The position numbers and the translations under genes are program-made. A stretch of DNA of 11,271 bases from DSNY01 sp037442465. Lineage in GTDB: Bacteria; Pseudomonadota; Gammaproteobacteria; Burkholderiales; Burkholderiaceae_F. The stretch's first letter is position 1; each line of letters opens with the position of its first letter. Location: assembly GCA_037442465.1 (NCBI GenBank), contig JBBIQI010000114.1:1-11271 (forward strand). The letters are read 5' to 3'. Positions 1 through 5,956 of this stretch are shown here, piece by piece. The notes beneath the pieces were generated by a model that was not told where the DNA came from, made no database searches, and worked only from the letters and a program-made list of their open reading frames with translations.

Positions 1-203
1 CGGGGCGCGCCGCGCGGCGCCGATGCGCGCGGCCGCGCGCCGGCCTCGACCAGCGCCTCCATCGCGTCCGGTGCCGCGGCGATGATCTCGACGTGCCGGC
101 CGACGCGCTTGTTCGACACGATGACGGCCTCGTCGCCGAGATCGCGCCGCACGTCGCGCATCGCCTCGCGCGCGGTCGCGGCGACATAACGTTTGATGGT
201 CAT
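1..203 (-). CDS. flhF: Flagellar biosynthesis GTPase FlhF, N-terminal part (partial)
   Basis: This is the start of FlhF, an SRP-type GTPase that in polar flagellates helps set flagellum site and number at the inner membrane. Only the first 67 codons are visible; the rest, including the NG GTPase domain, lies beyond the left edge. The reverse-strand reading begins MTIKRYVAATAREAMRDVRR and continues with a GDEAVIVSNKRV stretch and VEIIAAA. This is the conserved N-terminal pattern of FlhF (a K-R-[YF] start, REA...VR..LG..A.I.SN). An Ala/Pro/Arg-rich linker follows from about residue 57, as expected of the variable B domain. The start is the ATG at 203-201, with a G-rich stretch about 6-11 bases upstream that could act as a ribosome binding site. 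It follows flhA in the same direction, the usual flhB-flhA-flhF order, but with a 332-bp gap. Identification is firm for such a short piece. Confidence 0.92.
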   Translation of the reverse strand, partial: MTIKRYVAATAREAMRDVRRDLGDEAVIVSNKRVGRHVEIIAAAPDAMEALVEAGARPRASAPRGAP

Positions 204-535
204 TTCGGCCCCCGCAAAGAAAGTTGACGCTCGTGAATGCTTATGACGCTCGCCCGACAGTCATCCCCGGTCGGCCGCGATACCCGACCGACGGGCGCTC
301 CGCACCCGGTCCTGGCGTCGGGCGAGTCATCGCGTTGGTACGCACGACCGAGATCCCTCGCGTTTGCTCGGGATGACAACCACTCCGGCTCGGTTCATCC
401 CCGCAGTTGCGCGCCGGCTTGCGCTCGACAGCCAGAGCCGCCTTCGGCTCGCGATTCCGAGCCACGGCCTCGCGCCGGAGCAAGCAATCTCCGCCGCGCG
501 CGCCGGCGAGTCCTGGCCGGCGAATGCCGTCGTTT
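204..535. other. flhA-flhF intergenic region with repeat remnants
   Basis: There is no convincing gene in these 332 bp. They hold one copy of the window's palindromic repeat (306-377) and looser fragments of the same family, such as a TCATCCCCG stretch near 259 and 393 and an ATTCCGAGCCACGGC stretch near 455. Open frames crossing this region translate to the low-complexity Arg/Ser/Pro strings typical of these repeats and of GC-rich non-coding frames. No terminator with a T-run was seen on the minus strand after flhA, so read-through into flhF remains possible. Confidence 0.6.
306..377. repeat. 72-bp imperfect palindromic repeat, copy in flhA-flhF gap
   Basis: The right arm (GAGATCCCTCGCGTTTGCTC followed by GGGATGAC, ending at 377) is nearly identical to the right arm of the other copies. 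The left arm is degenerate: it keeps the GGCGAG core and the GGT-CGC loop bases but has lost the TCATTCC start. The length from the aligned start is 72 bp, the same as the best copies at 2789-2860, 2966-3037 and 4782-4853. As RNA it would form only part of the hairpin expected from an intact copy. Confidence 0.75.
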
Positions 536-2641
536 TCACGCGGCCCCTCCCAGCACCGTGCTGACGCGGATCGTGCTGATTTCCGGCACTTCGGCGTGGC
601 CGAGCACGCGCAGGCGCGGTGCAGCGCGTTTGAGCAGCCGCGCGAGCGGAACGCGCAGTCGATCGGGCACCAGCAGCGTCGGCGGCAGGCCCATGTCCTC
701 CTGCCGCTGCGCGGCCTGCGCCGCACCGCGCTGGATCAGATCCACCAGCCCGGGCTCGATCGCGGGCGTGTCGTTGCCGCTGCCGCTGACCGACTGCACG
801 AGCACCTTCTCCAGCTCGGGGTCGAGCGCGATCACCGACAGTTCGCGCGTGGTGCCGAACAGCGTCTGCGCGATCGAAGCGCGCAGCGCGCTGCGCACCT
901 GCGCGGTGAGCTCGAGTGCGTCGGTGGTGCGCTGCGCGGCGTCGGCGAGCGTTTCCACGATCGTGCGCATGTCGCGGATCGGCACGCCTTCGTCGAGCAG
1001 GTTCTGCAGCACGCGCTGCAGCGTCGACAGCGGGATCAGCTTCGGCACCACGTCGTCGACGAGCTTCGGCGCGAACTTGCCGATGTGCTCGATCAGCGCC
1101 TGCACTTCCTGGCGGCCGAGCAACGCACCGGCGTGCGACTGCAGCAGGTGATTGATGTGGGTGGCGATCACGGTGGCACAGTCGACGACCGTGTAACCGA
1201 GCACCTGCGCCGCATCGCGCGTGCGGGGCTCGATCCAGATCGCCGGCAGGCCGAACGCCGGGTCCCGGGTCGGCGTGCCGGGCACGGTCTGCCTGGGTTC
1301 GCCACCGAGGCCGCCCGGATTGATCGCAAGCAGCATGCCGTTGAACGCCTCGCCCTCGCCGATGACCACGCCCTTGAGCAGTACGCGGTACGCCGAGGGC
1401 TTCAGCTCGAGGTTGTCGCGGATGTGCACCGGCGGCGGCAGGAAACCGATGTCCTGCGCGAACTTCTTGCGGATCGCCTTGATGCGCTTGAGCAGCTCGC
1501 CGTCCTGCCCCTTGTCGACGAGCGGGATCAAGCGGTAGCCGACTTCGAGCCCCAGCACGTCGACCGGAACGATGTCCTCCCACGAGGCGTCCTGCGCGGG
1601 CACCGCCTCGGCCGGCGCGGCCTGCACCGCCTGCGTCTGCGCCTGCTTGGCGCGCTGCGCGAGCCACCACGCGGCGTACCCGCAGGCGGCGGCGAGCAGC
1701 AGGAACACGAACCACGGCATCCCGGGTATGACGCCGAGCACGCCGAGGATCGCGGCGGTGATGCCAAGCACGCGCGGCGCAGAGAACATCTGGCCGAGCA
1801 TCTGCGCGCCCATATCGGCGTCTTCCTTGCCGACGCGCGCGACGATCAGGCCGGCCGCGATCGAGATCACCAGCGCCGGGATCTGCGCGACCAGGCCGTC
1901 GCCGATGGACAGCAGCACGTAGTTGTTGACCGCGGCTGCAAGTGGCAGATCGTGCTGCAGCGTGCCGATCGCCAATCCGCCGATCACGTTGATGAACAGG
2001 ATCAGGATGCCGGCGATCGCGTCGCCGCGGACGAACTTGGAGGCGCCGTCCATCGCGCCGTAGAAGTCGGCCTCCTGCGCGATCTCGGCGCGGCGGCGCT
2101 TGGCTTCCTTGTCGTCGATGATGCCGGCGTTCAGATCGGCGTCGATCGCCATCTGCTTGCCCGGCATCGCGTCCAGCGTGAAGCGCGCAGCGACTTCGGC
2201 GATGCGGCCGGCACCCTTGGTGACGACGACGAAGTTGATGACGACCAGGATCGCGAACACGATCAGGCCGACCGCGAAGTTGCCGCCGATCACGAAGTGG
2301 CCGAACGCCTCGATCACCTTGCCGGCGGCGTCCGACCCCGTATGCCCTTCGGTCAGCACGACCCGGGTCGAGGCCACGTTCAGCGACAGCCGCATCAGTG
2401 TGGTCAGCAGCAGAACGACCGGAAAGGCCGCGAACTCCAGCGGCTTGCGCGTGTACACCGCGACCATCAGCACGATCAGCGCCAGCGCGATGTTGAACGT
2501 GAACAGCAGATCGAGCAGGAACGGCGGCAGCGGCACGATCATCATGGCGAGCACCATGAAGACCAGCAGCGGCACCGCGAGCGCCTGCCAGGGGACGGCG
2601 CGAACGGCCGGATGGTTCAGCAGCGCAGCGAACGAGTTCAT
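536..2641 (-). CDS. flhA: Flagellar biosynthesis protein FlhA (export gate)
   Basis: FlhA is the large inner-membrane component of the flagellar type III export gate. It uses proton motive force and docks chaperone-substrate complexes through a cytoplasmic nonameric ring. The 701-aa length matches the family (about 690-700). Residues 1 to about 325 hold hydrophobic membrane segments, starting with LAVPLLVFMVLAMMIVPLPP (21-40). The FHIPEP-family signature region TLMRLSLNVASTRVVLTEGH is at 81-100. The cytoplasmic loop carries FVRGDAIAGI (203-212), whose Asp207 corresponds to the conserved loop Asp near position 208 of the Salmonella protein. Residues from about 340 to the end form the soluble domain, with the characteristic RVLQNLLDEGVPIRDMRTI stretch. 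The start ATG at 2641 is preceded by a purine-rich GGCGAGG. It lies between flhB and flhF on the same strand, but 731 bp from flhB because a repeat array fills the gap. No frameshift or missing segment was seen. Confidence 0.97.
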   Translation of the reverse strand: MNSFAALLNHPAVRAVPWQALAVPLLVFMVLAMMIVPLPPFLLDLLFTFNIALALIVLMVAVYTRKPLEFAAFPVVLLLTTLMRLSLNVASTRVVLTEGHTGSDAAGKVIEAFGHFVIGGNFAVGLIVFAILVVINFVVVTKGAGRIAEVAARFTLDAMPGKQMAIDADLNAGIIDDKEAKRRRAEIAQEADFYGAMDGASKFVRGDAIAGILILFINVIGGLAIGTLQHDLPLAAAVNNYVLLSIGDGLVAQIPALVISIAAGLIVARVGKEDADMGAQMLGQMFSAPRVLGITAAILGVLGVIPGMPWFVFLLLAAACGYAAWWLAQRAKQAQTQAVQAAPAEAVPAQDASWEDIVPVDVLGLEVGYRLIPLVDKGQDGELLKRIKAIRKKFAQDIGFLPPPVHIRDNLELKPSAYRVLLKGVVIGEGEAFNGMLLAINPGGLGGEPRQTVPGTPTRDPAFGLPAIWIEPRTRDAAQVLGYTVVDCATVIATHINHLLQSHAGALLGRQEVQALIEHIGKFAPKLVDDVVPKLIPLSTLQRVLQNLLDEGVPIRDMRTIVETLADAAQRTTDALELTAQVRSALRASIAQTLFGTTRELSVIALDPELEKVLVQSVSGSGNDTPAIEPGLVDLIQRGAAQAAQRQEDMGLPPTLLVPDRLRVPLARLLKRAAPRLRVLGHAEVPEISTIRVSTVLGGAA

Positions 2642-2659
2642 ATCGCCTCGCCTTGCGTG

Positions 2660-3144
2660 TCATGCGGAGCCGGCTTCCGCACGGCATTCGGAGCCCTAAG
2701 CGAGGAATGCCGTCGGTCCGCGCCGCCGAGATCCCTCGCATTCGCTCGGGATGACACCCTGTCGTCACTCCGACCCGGTTTCTGATTGTCATTCCGAGCC
2801 GTAGCCGAGGAATCTCCCCGGTTCGCGCCGCCGAGATCCCTCGCATTCGCTCGCGATGACAGCCCAAGGTCATGCCGAGCCGAGTTGCCGCTGCCACTTC
2901 GAGCCGGCGTCTGCTCGTCATTCCGCGCCGGCTTCCCTTTGTCATTCCGCGCCGGTTTCCCCTTGTCATTCCGAGCCGTAGGCGAGGAATCTCCCCGATT
3001 CGCGCCGCCGAGATCCCTCGCATTCGCTCGCGATGACAGCCCAGGGTCATTCCGAGCCCGCTTCTGATCGTCATTCCGAGCCATAGGCGAGGAATCCCCG
3101 GTCACACGCAGCGTCGAGATCCCTCGCCTTCGGCTCGGGATGAC
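2660..3144. repeat. Composite repeat array (24-bp modules plus 72-bp palindromes) between flhB and flhA
   Basis: Every element begins with a version of TCATTCCGAGCCG. Short modules (m, 24 bp) start at 2660, 2765, 2870, 2894, 2918, 2942 and 3047. Full palindromes (F, about 72 bp plus a 9-bp linker) start at 2684, 2789, 2966 and 3071. Start-to-start spacing is exactly 24 after each m and 81 after each F, giving the order m-F-m-F-m-m-m-m-F-m-F. In F, the left arm (TCATTCCGAGCC..AGGCGAGGAATC) pairs imperfectly with the right arm (GAGATCCCTCGC..TCGGGATGAC) around a loop of about 16 bases (CCGATTCGCGCCGCC). The four modules at 2870-2965 are head-to-tail. No transposase or coding function is associated. 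Repeats of this look are common between genes in GC-rich proteobacteria; I do not know a formal family name. Confidence 0.9.
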
Positions 3145-3238
3145 GGAAAGCGGCAGCGCGAGCGGCTGCCTCGGCGCGGCGCACACGGCTGAAGGAGCGA
3201 ATGCGACCTGCAGAACCTTCATCGCGAGACCGCCACCA

Positions 3239-3376
3239 TCACGCCGAGCGCCTGGGAGGCGGGGCTGCCCCCATGTCCTGCCGTTGCAGTACACCGAGCG
3301 TATCGAGCGGGCGCCGCCGCATGTCCGACCATTCCGGTTGCGCCCGCTGTGTCCACGATGCTGCATCGCTTTTCAT
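3239..3376 (-). CDS. Possible small ORF overlapping the flhB stop (45 aa, doubtful)
   Basis: A 45-codon frame starts at the ATG (3376-3374) that overlaps the flhB TGA as ATGA, a layout typical of translational coupling. It reads MKSDAASWTQRAQPEWSDM and then an Arg/Pro-rich tail ending GAAPPPRRSA. I recognise no family. Codon third positions are less GC-biased than in flhB and flhA, and the composition resembles unselected GC-rich sequence, so it may be chance or the remnant of a decayed gene. Another ATG at 3222, with a good-looking first 20 codons, runs straight into the repeat array and is even less likely to be real. Confidence 0.15.
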   Translation of the reverse strand: MKSDAASWTQRAQPEWSDMRRRPLDTLGVLQRQDMGAAPPPRRSA

Positions 3377-4527
3377 GCCACCGCCCGCGGCGCCCACGGA
3401 TCCATGCCTTCCGGCACCTCGATTTCCCGCGGCTCCACCGGGCGCGGGGCGGCGCCGGCGGCGTAGCGCTTCAGTTGATAGACGTAGGCCAGCACCTGCG
3501 CGACCGCGGCGTACAGCGCCGCGGGGACTTCCGCGCCGATCTCGACGTGGCGGTACAGCGCGCGCGCCAGCGGCGGCGCTTCGAGCTGCGGCACCGCGTT
3601 CGCGCGGGCCAGCGCCTTGATGCGCTCGGCGACCGCGTCCGTGCCCTTGGCGACGACGACCGGCGCGCGGTGGCGGCTCTCGACGTATTTCAGCGCGACC
3701 GCGAAGTGCGTCGGGTTGGTGACGACCACGTCGGCCTTCGGCACCGCGGCCATCATCCGCTTGCGCGCCATCTCGCGCTGCGCGCCGCGGATGCGCGCCT
3801 TGATGTGGGGGTCGCCCTGCGTTTCCTTCTCTTCCTGCCGTGCCTCCTGCAGCGTCATCTTCAGTTGCTTGTGGTGCTGGAAGAGCTGGAACGGCACGTC
3901 GATCGCGCTGGCCACCGCGATCGTCGCCGCAAGCAGCGCAAAGGCGGTCAGTGCGAGCCGGCCAAAGTGCGCGAGCGCCCGCGGCAGGCTCTCGCCGGCG
4001 AGCCCCGCAAACTGCTCGATATGGCTCGTCACATACCACGCGCCGACGACACCGAGCAGCAGCGCCACCAGCATGACCTTGGCCAGTTCCATCAGCGCCG
4101 GCAGCGAAAACATCCGGCCGAAGCCCTTGATTGGGCTGAGGCGTTCGAACTTGGGTACGGCGGCCTGCGGCGCGAAGTTCCAGCCGCCGACCGCAAGCGG
4201 GGCAGCCAGCGCTGCGAGCAGCATCGCCGCCACGAACGGCAGCACGGCCAGCAGACCGGCGCCGGCGAGCTCGGCCAGCCGCTCGGTCATGCGCGACGCA
4301 TCGGTCGCAGCCGTGGCATCGAAAGTCAACCCGCGGGTGACGATGCGGCGCGCGGCGGCGAGCAGCGGCTCAGCCAGCGCGAAGAACAGCCCGGCGGCAC
4401 CCCCCAGGATCAGCAGATGCGCCAGGTAGCGCGAGCGCGGCACCTGGCCTTCGCGGCGCGCGTCCTGAAGCCGTTTCGCTGACGGCGGTAGGTTGCGTTC
4501 CTGTGCGGACTGTTCCGAATCGGCCAT
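3373..4527 (-). CDS. flhB: Flagellar biosynthesis protein FlhB (export switch)
   Basis: FlhB is the inner-membrane export component that switches the flagellar secretion apparatus from rod/hook to filament substrates by self-cleavage. The 384-aa length matches the family. The N-terminus has the family pattern AKRLQDARREGQVPRSRYL (17-35), followed by four hydrophobic segments at roughly 34-56, 88-113, 145-166 and 188-210. Between the second and third is the conserved FERLSPIKGFGRMFS (127-141). The linker MTLQEARQEEKETQGDPHIK (224-243) leads to the autocleavage site NPTH at 271-274, intact, so cleavage between Asn and Pro is expected. A Pro-rich C-terminal tail follows residue 355. The start is the ATG at 4527; no strong ribosome binding site is visible. 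A sigma-28-like promoter lies about 77 bp upstream (4604-4631). It is the first gene of the visible flhB-flhA-flhF block. Confidence 0.97.
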   Translation of the reverse strand: MADSEQSAQERNLPPSAKRLQDARREGQVPRSRYLAHLLILGGAAGLFFALAEPLLAAARRIVTRGLTFDATAATDASRMTERLAELAGAGLLAVLPFVAAMLLAALAAPLAVGGWNFAPQAAVPKFERLSPIKGFGRMFSLPALMELAKVMLVALLLGVVGAWYVTSHIEQFAGLAGESLPRALAHFGRLALTAFALLAATIAVASAIDVPFQLFQHHKQLKMTLQEARQEEKETQGDPHIKARIRGAQREMARKRMMAAVPKADVVVTNPTHFAVALKYVESRHRAPVVVAKGTDAVAERIKALARANAVPQLEAPPLARALYRHVEIGAEVPAALYAAVAQVLAYVYQLKRYAAGAAPRPVEPREIEVPEGMDPWAPRAVA

Positions 4528-4603
4528 GGTGGCGGCGGCCCGCGCGGGCGATCACGCGAGCTTCGCCGCCATTATTCGAGCCGCATCACGGCCCAATCGT
4601 TTG

Positions 4604-4631
4604 ATATCGGCCGCCGCGCACGCTTACTTTA
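4604..4631 (-). promoter_or_regulatory. Sigma-28 (FliA)-like promoter reading toward flhB
   Basis: On the minus strand the sequence has TAAAGTAA (4631-4624), a 12-bp gap, then GCCGATAT (4611-4604). The enterobacterial FliA consensus is TAAAGTTT-N11-GCCGATAA, so 14 of 16 positions match with a spacer one base longer. Transcription would begin near 4595, giving a leader of about 70 nt before flhB. The boxes are striking in such GC-rich DNA, but the long spacer and the fact that flhB is commonly transcribed by an earlier flagellar class lower confidence. Confidence 0.5.
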
Positions 4632-4720
4632 GGGTGGACCCGCGCAGCGGCACGAGGCAGCCTTCAGAAACAACGGCAGTTGGCCGCGCGTGGCCCTTCC
4701 GATCCGACGCCGCGCGCGAC

Positions 4721-4754
4721 GCCGTACCGATCTCGCCGCCGTACCGATCTCGCG
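4721..4754. repeat. 17-bp tandem direct repeat (two copies)
   Basis: GCCGTACCGATCTCGC occurs at 4721-4736 and again at 4738-4753; each copy is followed by one further base (C, then G), giving a 17-bp period. It sits just left of the second composite repeat array. No function is suggested; replication slippage is the simplest origin. Confidence 0.7.
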
Positions 4755-4756
4755 CG

Positions 4757-4934
4757 TCGTTCCCGGCCGTTTTCTTGCGTGTCATTCCGAGCCACCGGCG
4801 AGGAATCTCGTCAGATCGCTCGGCCGAGATCCCTCGCATTCGCTCGGGATGACGTGCCGGGGTCATTTCGAGCCGCTTTCGCCTCGTCATTCCGAGCCGG
4901 TTCTTGCCTGTCATTTCCGAGAGAGGCCGGCGCC
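4757..4934. repeat. Second composite repeat array upstream of flhB
   Basis: One full 72-bp palindrome (4782-4853) is followed by 24-bp modules starting at 4863, 4887 and 4911, and preceded by a degenerate 25-bp module at 4757. The spacing from the palindrome to the next module is again 81 bp and module-to-module spacing is 24 bp, the same phase as in the array at 2660-3144. The palindrome's left arm (TCATTCCGAGCCACCGGCGA) and right arm (GAGATCCCTCGCATTCGCTC followed by GGGATGAC) pair imperfectly. The last module has an extra T (TCATTTCCGAG) and decays into unrelated sequence. Confidence 0.85.
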
Positions 4935-4990
4935 ATCGTTGGACATGTGCGCGAGTGACGCCGTGCCGATCACCCTCGCCATGGCAAAGC

Positions 4991-5061
4991 CTGGCGTCGA
5001 GCTAGGGCGAGGAATCTCTAACACTCGCTATGCCGAGATCCCTCGCTGTGCTCGGGATGAC
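4991..5061. repeat. Degenerate 71-bp palindromic repeat copy
   Basis: The core GGCGAGGAATCTCTAA (5006-5021) and the right arm GAGATCCCTCGCTGTGCTC plus GGGATGAC (ending at 5061) identify another member of the family. The first 15 or so bases of the left arm have diverged, and the copy is about one base shorter than the intact ones. It stands alone, without 24-bp modules. Confidence 0.75.
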
Positions 5062-5261
5062 GAGACGGCAGCCGCAAGCGCTGAACGGCGCATAGCATGA
5101 CGCGACGCCCCACGATCTGAAGGACGCCGGCGTCGCGGCAGCAGCGATCGCGACAGCAGGGCACGGGATGATCCCGCCTTGCGGTCAGGCGGCGGTCTCG
5201 CGTGCAATCGCCGAATTGGCCGCCGATCGCCGTTTAATTGCACGGCGCCCGACGCACGGAC

Positions 5262-5288
5262 TCAAGTGCCGCGTGCGGCCGCCGATTC
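5262..5288 (+). promoter_or_regulatory. Sigma-28 (FliA)-like promoter for the 149-aa gene
   Basis: TCAAGT (5262-5267) and GCCGATTC (5281-5288) are separated so that TCAA and GCCGATTC are exactly 15 bp apart. This is the spacing of FliA promoters, and TCAAG is the -35 form common in Pseudomonas and Burkholderia-type flagellar genes. The start of transcription would fall near 5298, giving a leader of about 36 nt to the ATG at 5334. The match of both boxes and spacing, directly upstream of a gene and in a flagellar region, makes this the better of the two sigma-28 candidates in the window. Confidence 0.6.
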
Positions 5289-5333
5289 CCCGGAACAACG
5301 CCCGTTCTCAGGCGCAACCCTCCGGGAAGCACG

Positions 5334-5783
5334 ATGACCCGCCTCGAACTCGTCAAGCAACTGGCCGAATTCGCCACCCGCCCGCTCGCCGAGCAGATGC
5401 ATCAGCCGCACGACGCGCCGCAGTCCGCGCCGGCACGTGTGACGGAACTGTTCGTGTGGTTCGAGGACACCTCGGCGCGCACACGCAACGGCAGCCGTGG
5501 CATCGCCGGCCTGCCCGAGTCGCTGCTGCCGTACGCCAAGGGCATGCGCGTCGTCGAGCGGCGCTACGTCGAGGGGCACCTGCACCTGCTGTCGGCCGTA
5601 CGCATCCGCTGCGAAGAGAAGTTCGGCGAGCGCGTCGCCGCGCTGTACACGGCGGCGCTGTCGGTCGGCACCGTCGCCTGGATCGGCACCGGCACGCAGT
5701 ATGCGCAGGCGTGGGCCGAGATGTATCCGTACGGCGGTCAGGCGCCCGCGTCCGACGTGCCGGACTTTCCGAGCGAGATCTGA
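5334..5783 (+). CDS. Protein of unknown function, probably a late flagellar/motility-regulon gene
   Basis: The 149-aa product is soluble by appearance, with no signal peptide. I do not recognise a family. The N-terminus (MTRLELVKQLAEFATRPLAE) looks helical and is followed by a polar linker to about residue 35. Residues 38-125 are richer in order-promoting and aromatic residues (TELFVWFEDTSARTR near 37-51; YVEGHLHLLSAVRIRCEEKF near 78-97; a hydrophobic LYTAALSVGTVAWIGTG near 103-119). The last 15 residues are Pro/Asp-rich. The start ATG at 5334 is chosen because GGGAAG at 5324-5329 gives a good ribosome binding site; an upstream in-frame ATG at 5238 lies before the predicted promoter. A sigma-28-like promoter precedes it and a strong terminator follows, so it appears to be transcribed alone. 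GC-rich third positions support real coding. A motility role is inferred only from the promoter and location. Confidence 0.75.
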   Translation: MTRLELVKQLAEFATRPLAEQMHQPHDAPQSAPARVTELFVWFEDTSARTRNGSRGIAGLPESLLPYAKGMRVVERRYVEGHLHLLSAVRIRCEEKFGERVAALYTAALSVGTVAWIGTGTQYAQAWAEMYPYGGQAPASDVPDFPSEI

Positions 5784-5842
5784 GCGAGGCGACCGCGCTG
5801 ACCCGCTGAACGCCGAGTCCACCCTGATCGCGGGCCGGCCCG

Positions 5843-5881
5843 CAATCGCACCCGAATTGGGCGCGATTGCTTTTCCTTTTT
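5843..5881 (+). terminator. Rho-independent terminator after the 149-aa gene
   Basis: An 11-bp stem (CAATCGCACCC, 5843-5853, with GGGCGCGATTG, 5859-5869; one mismatch) encloses the loop GAATT and is followed by CTTTTCCTTTTT. Immediately to the left, overlapping by one base, is a 14-bp perfect palindrome GCGGGCCGGCCCGC (5830-5843) that could form a competing hairpin. The structure should end the 149-aa gene's transcript and separate it from the glycosyltransferase operon that begins 75 bp further on. Confidence 0.85.
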
Positions 5882-5956
5882 GGTTCGTCGCCGCCGTGCC
5901 GTGACGAATAGAGTCGCCGCATTCGCCGGTTGTGTCCGGCTCGACGACGAATTCAC

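Larger units (their letters stand above)
4528..5333. other. Intergenic region between divergent flhB and the 149-aa gene
   Basis: These 806 bp hold no gene I can support. From left to right they contain the sigma-28-like promoter facing flhB (4604-4631), a 17-bp direct tandem repeat (4721-4754), a second composite repeat array (4757-4934), an isolated degenerate repeat copy (4991-5061), an 8-bp dyad CGTGCAAT/ATTGCACG (5201-5208 and 5237-5244), and the sigma-28-like promoter facing the plus-strand gene (5262-5288). Open frames here are mostly translations of the repeats. The stretch 5062-5200 shows nothing recognisable. Confidence 0.6.

Noticed and set aside
407..2785. Very long plus-strand open frame (792 codons) opposite flhA
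   Set aside because: It is antisense to the clear flhA gene, and its product is a low-complexity Arg/His/Asp/Gln-rich string; a GC-rich shadow frame.
2870..2990. Evenly spaced 24-bp repeats resembling a CRISPR array
   Set aside because: The units are head-to-tail with no unique spacers, vary from copy to copy, and are halves of a wider dispersed palindrome family; no cas genes are present.
327..3074. 915-codon minus-strand frame running through flhA in another frame
   Set aside because: It shares the strand with flhA but in a different frame, and its ends are translations of the palindromic repeats (the RGISAARTGEIPRLRLGMT type strings).
2638..3222. Minus-strand frame beginning MKVLQVAFAPSAV that could be a secreted protein start
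   Set aside because: After about 30 codons it becomes a translation of the repeat array; no family or plausible ending.
5882..5956. Promoter for the glycosylation operon
   Set aside because: The operon should start here, after the terminator, but I found no convincing sigma-70, sigma-54 or sigma-28 boxes in these 75 bp.
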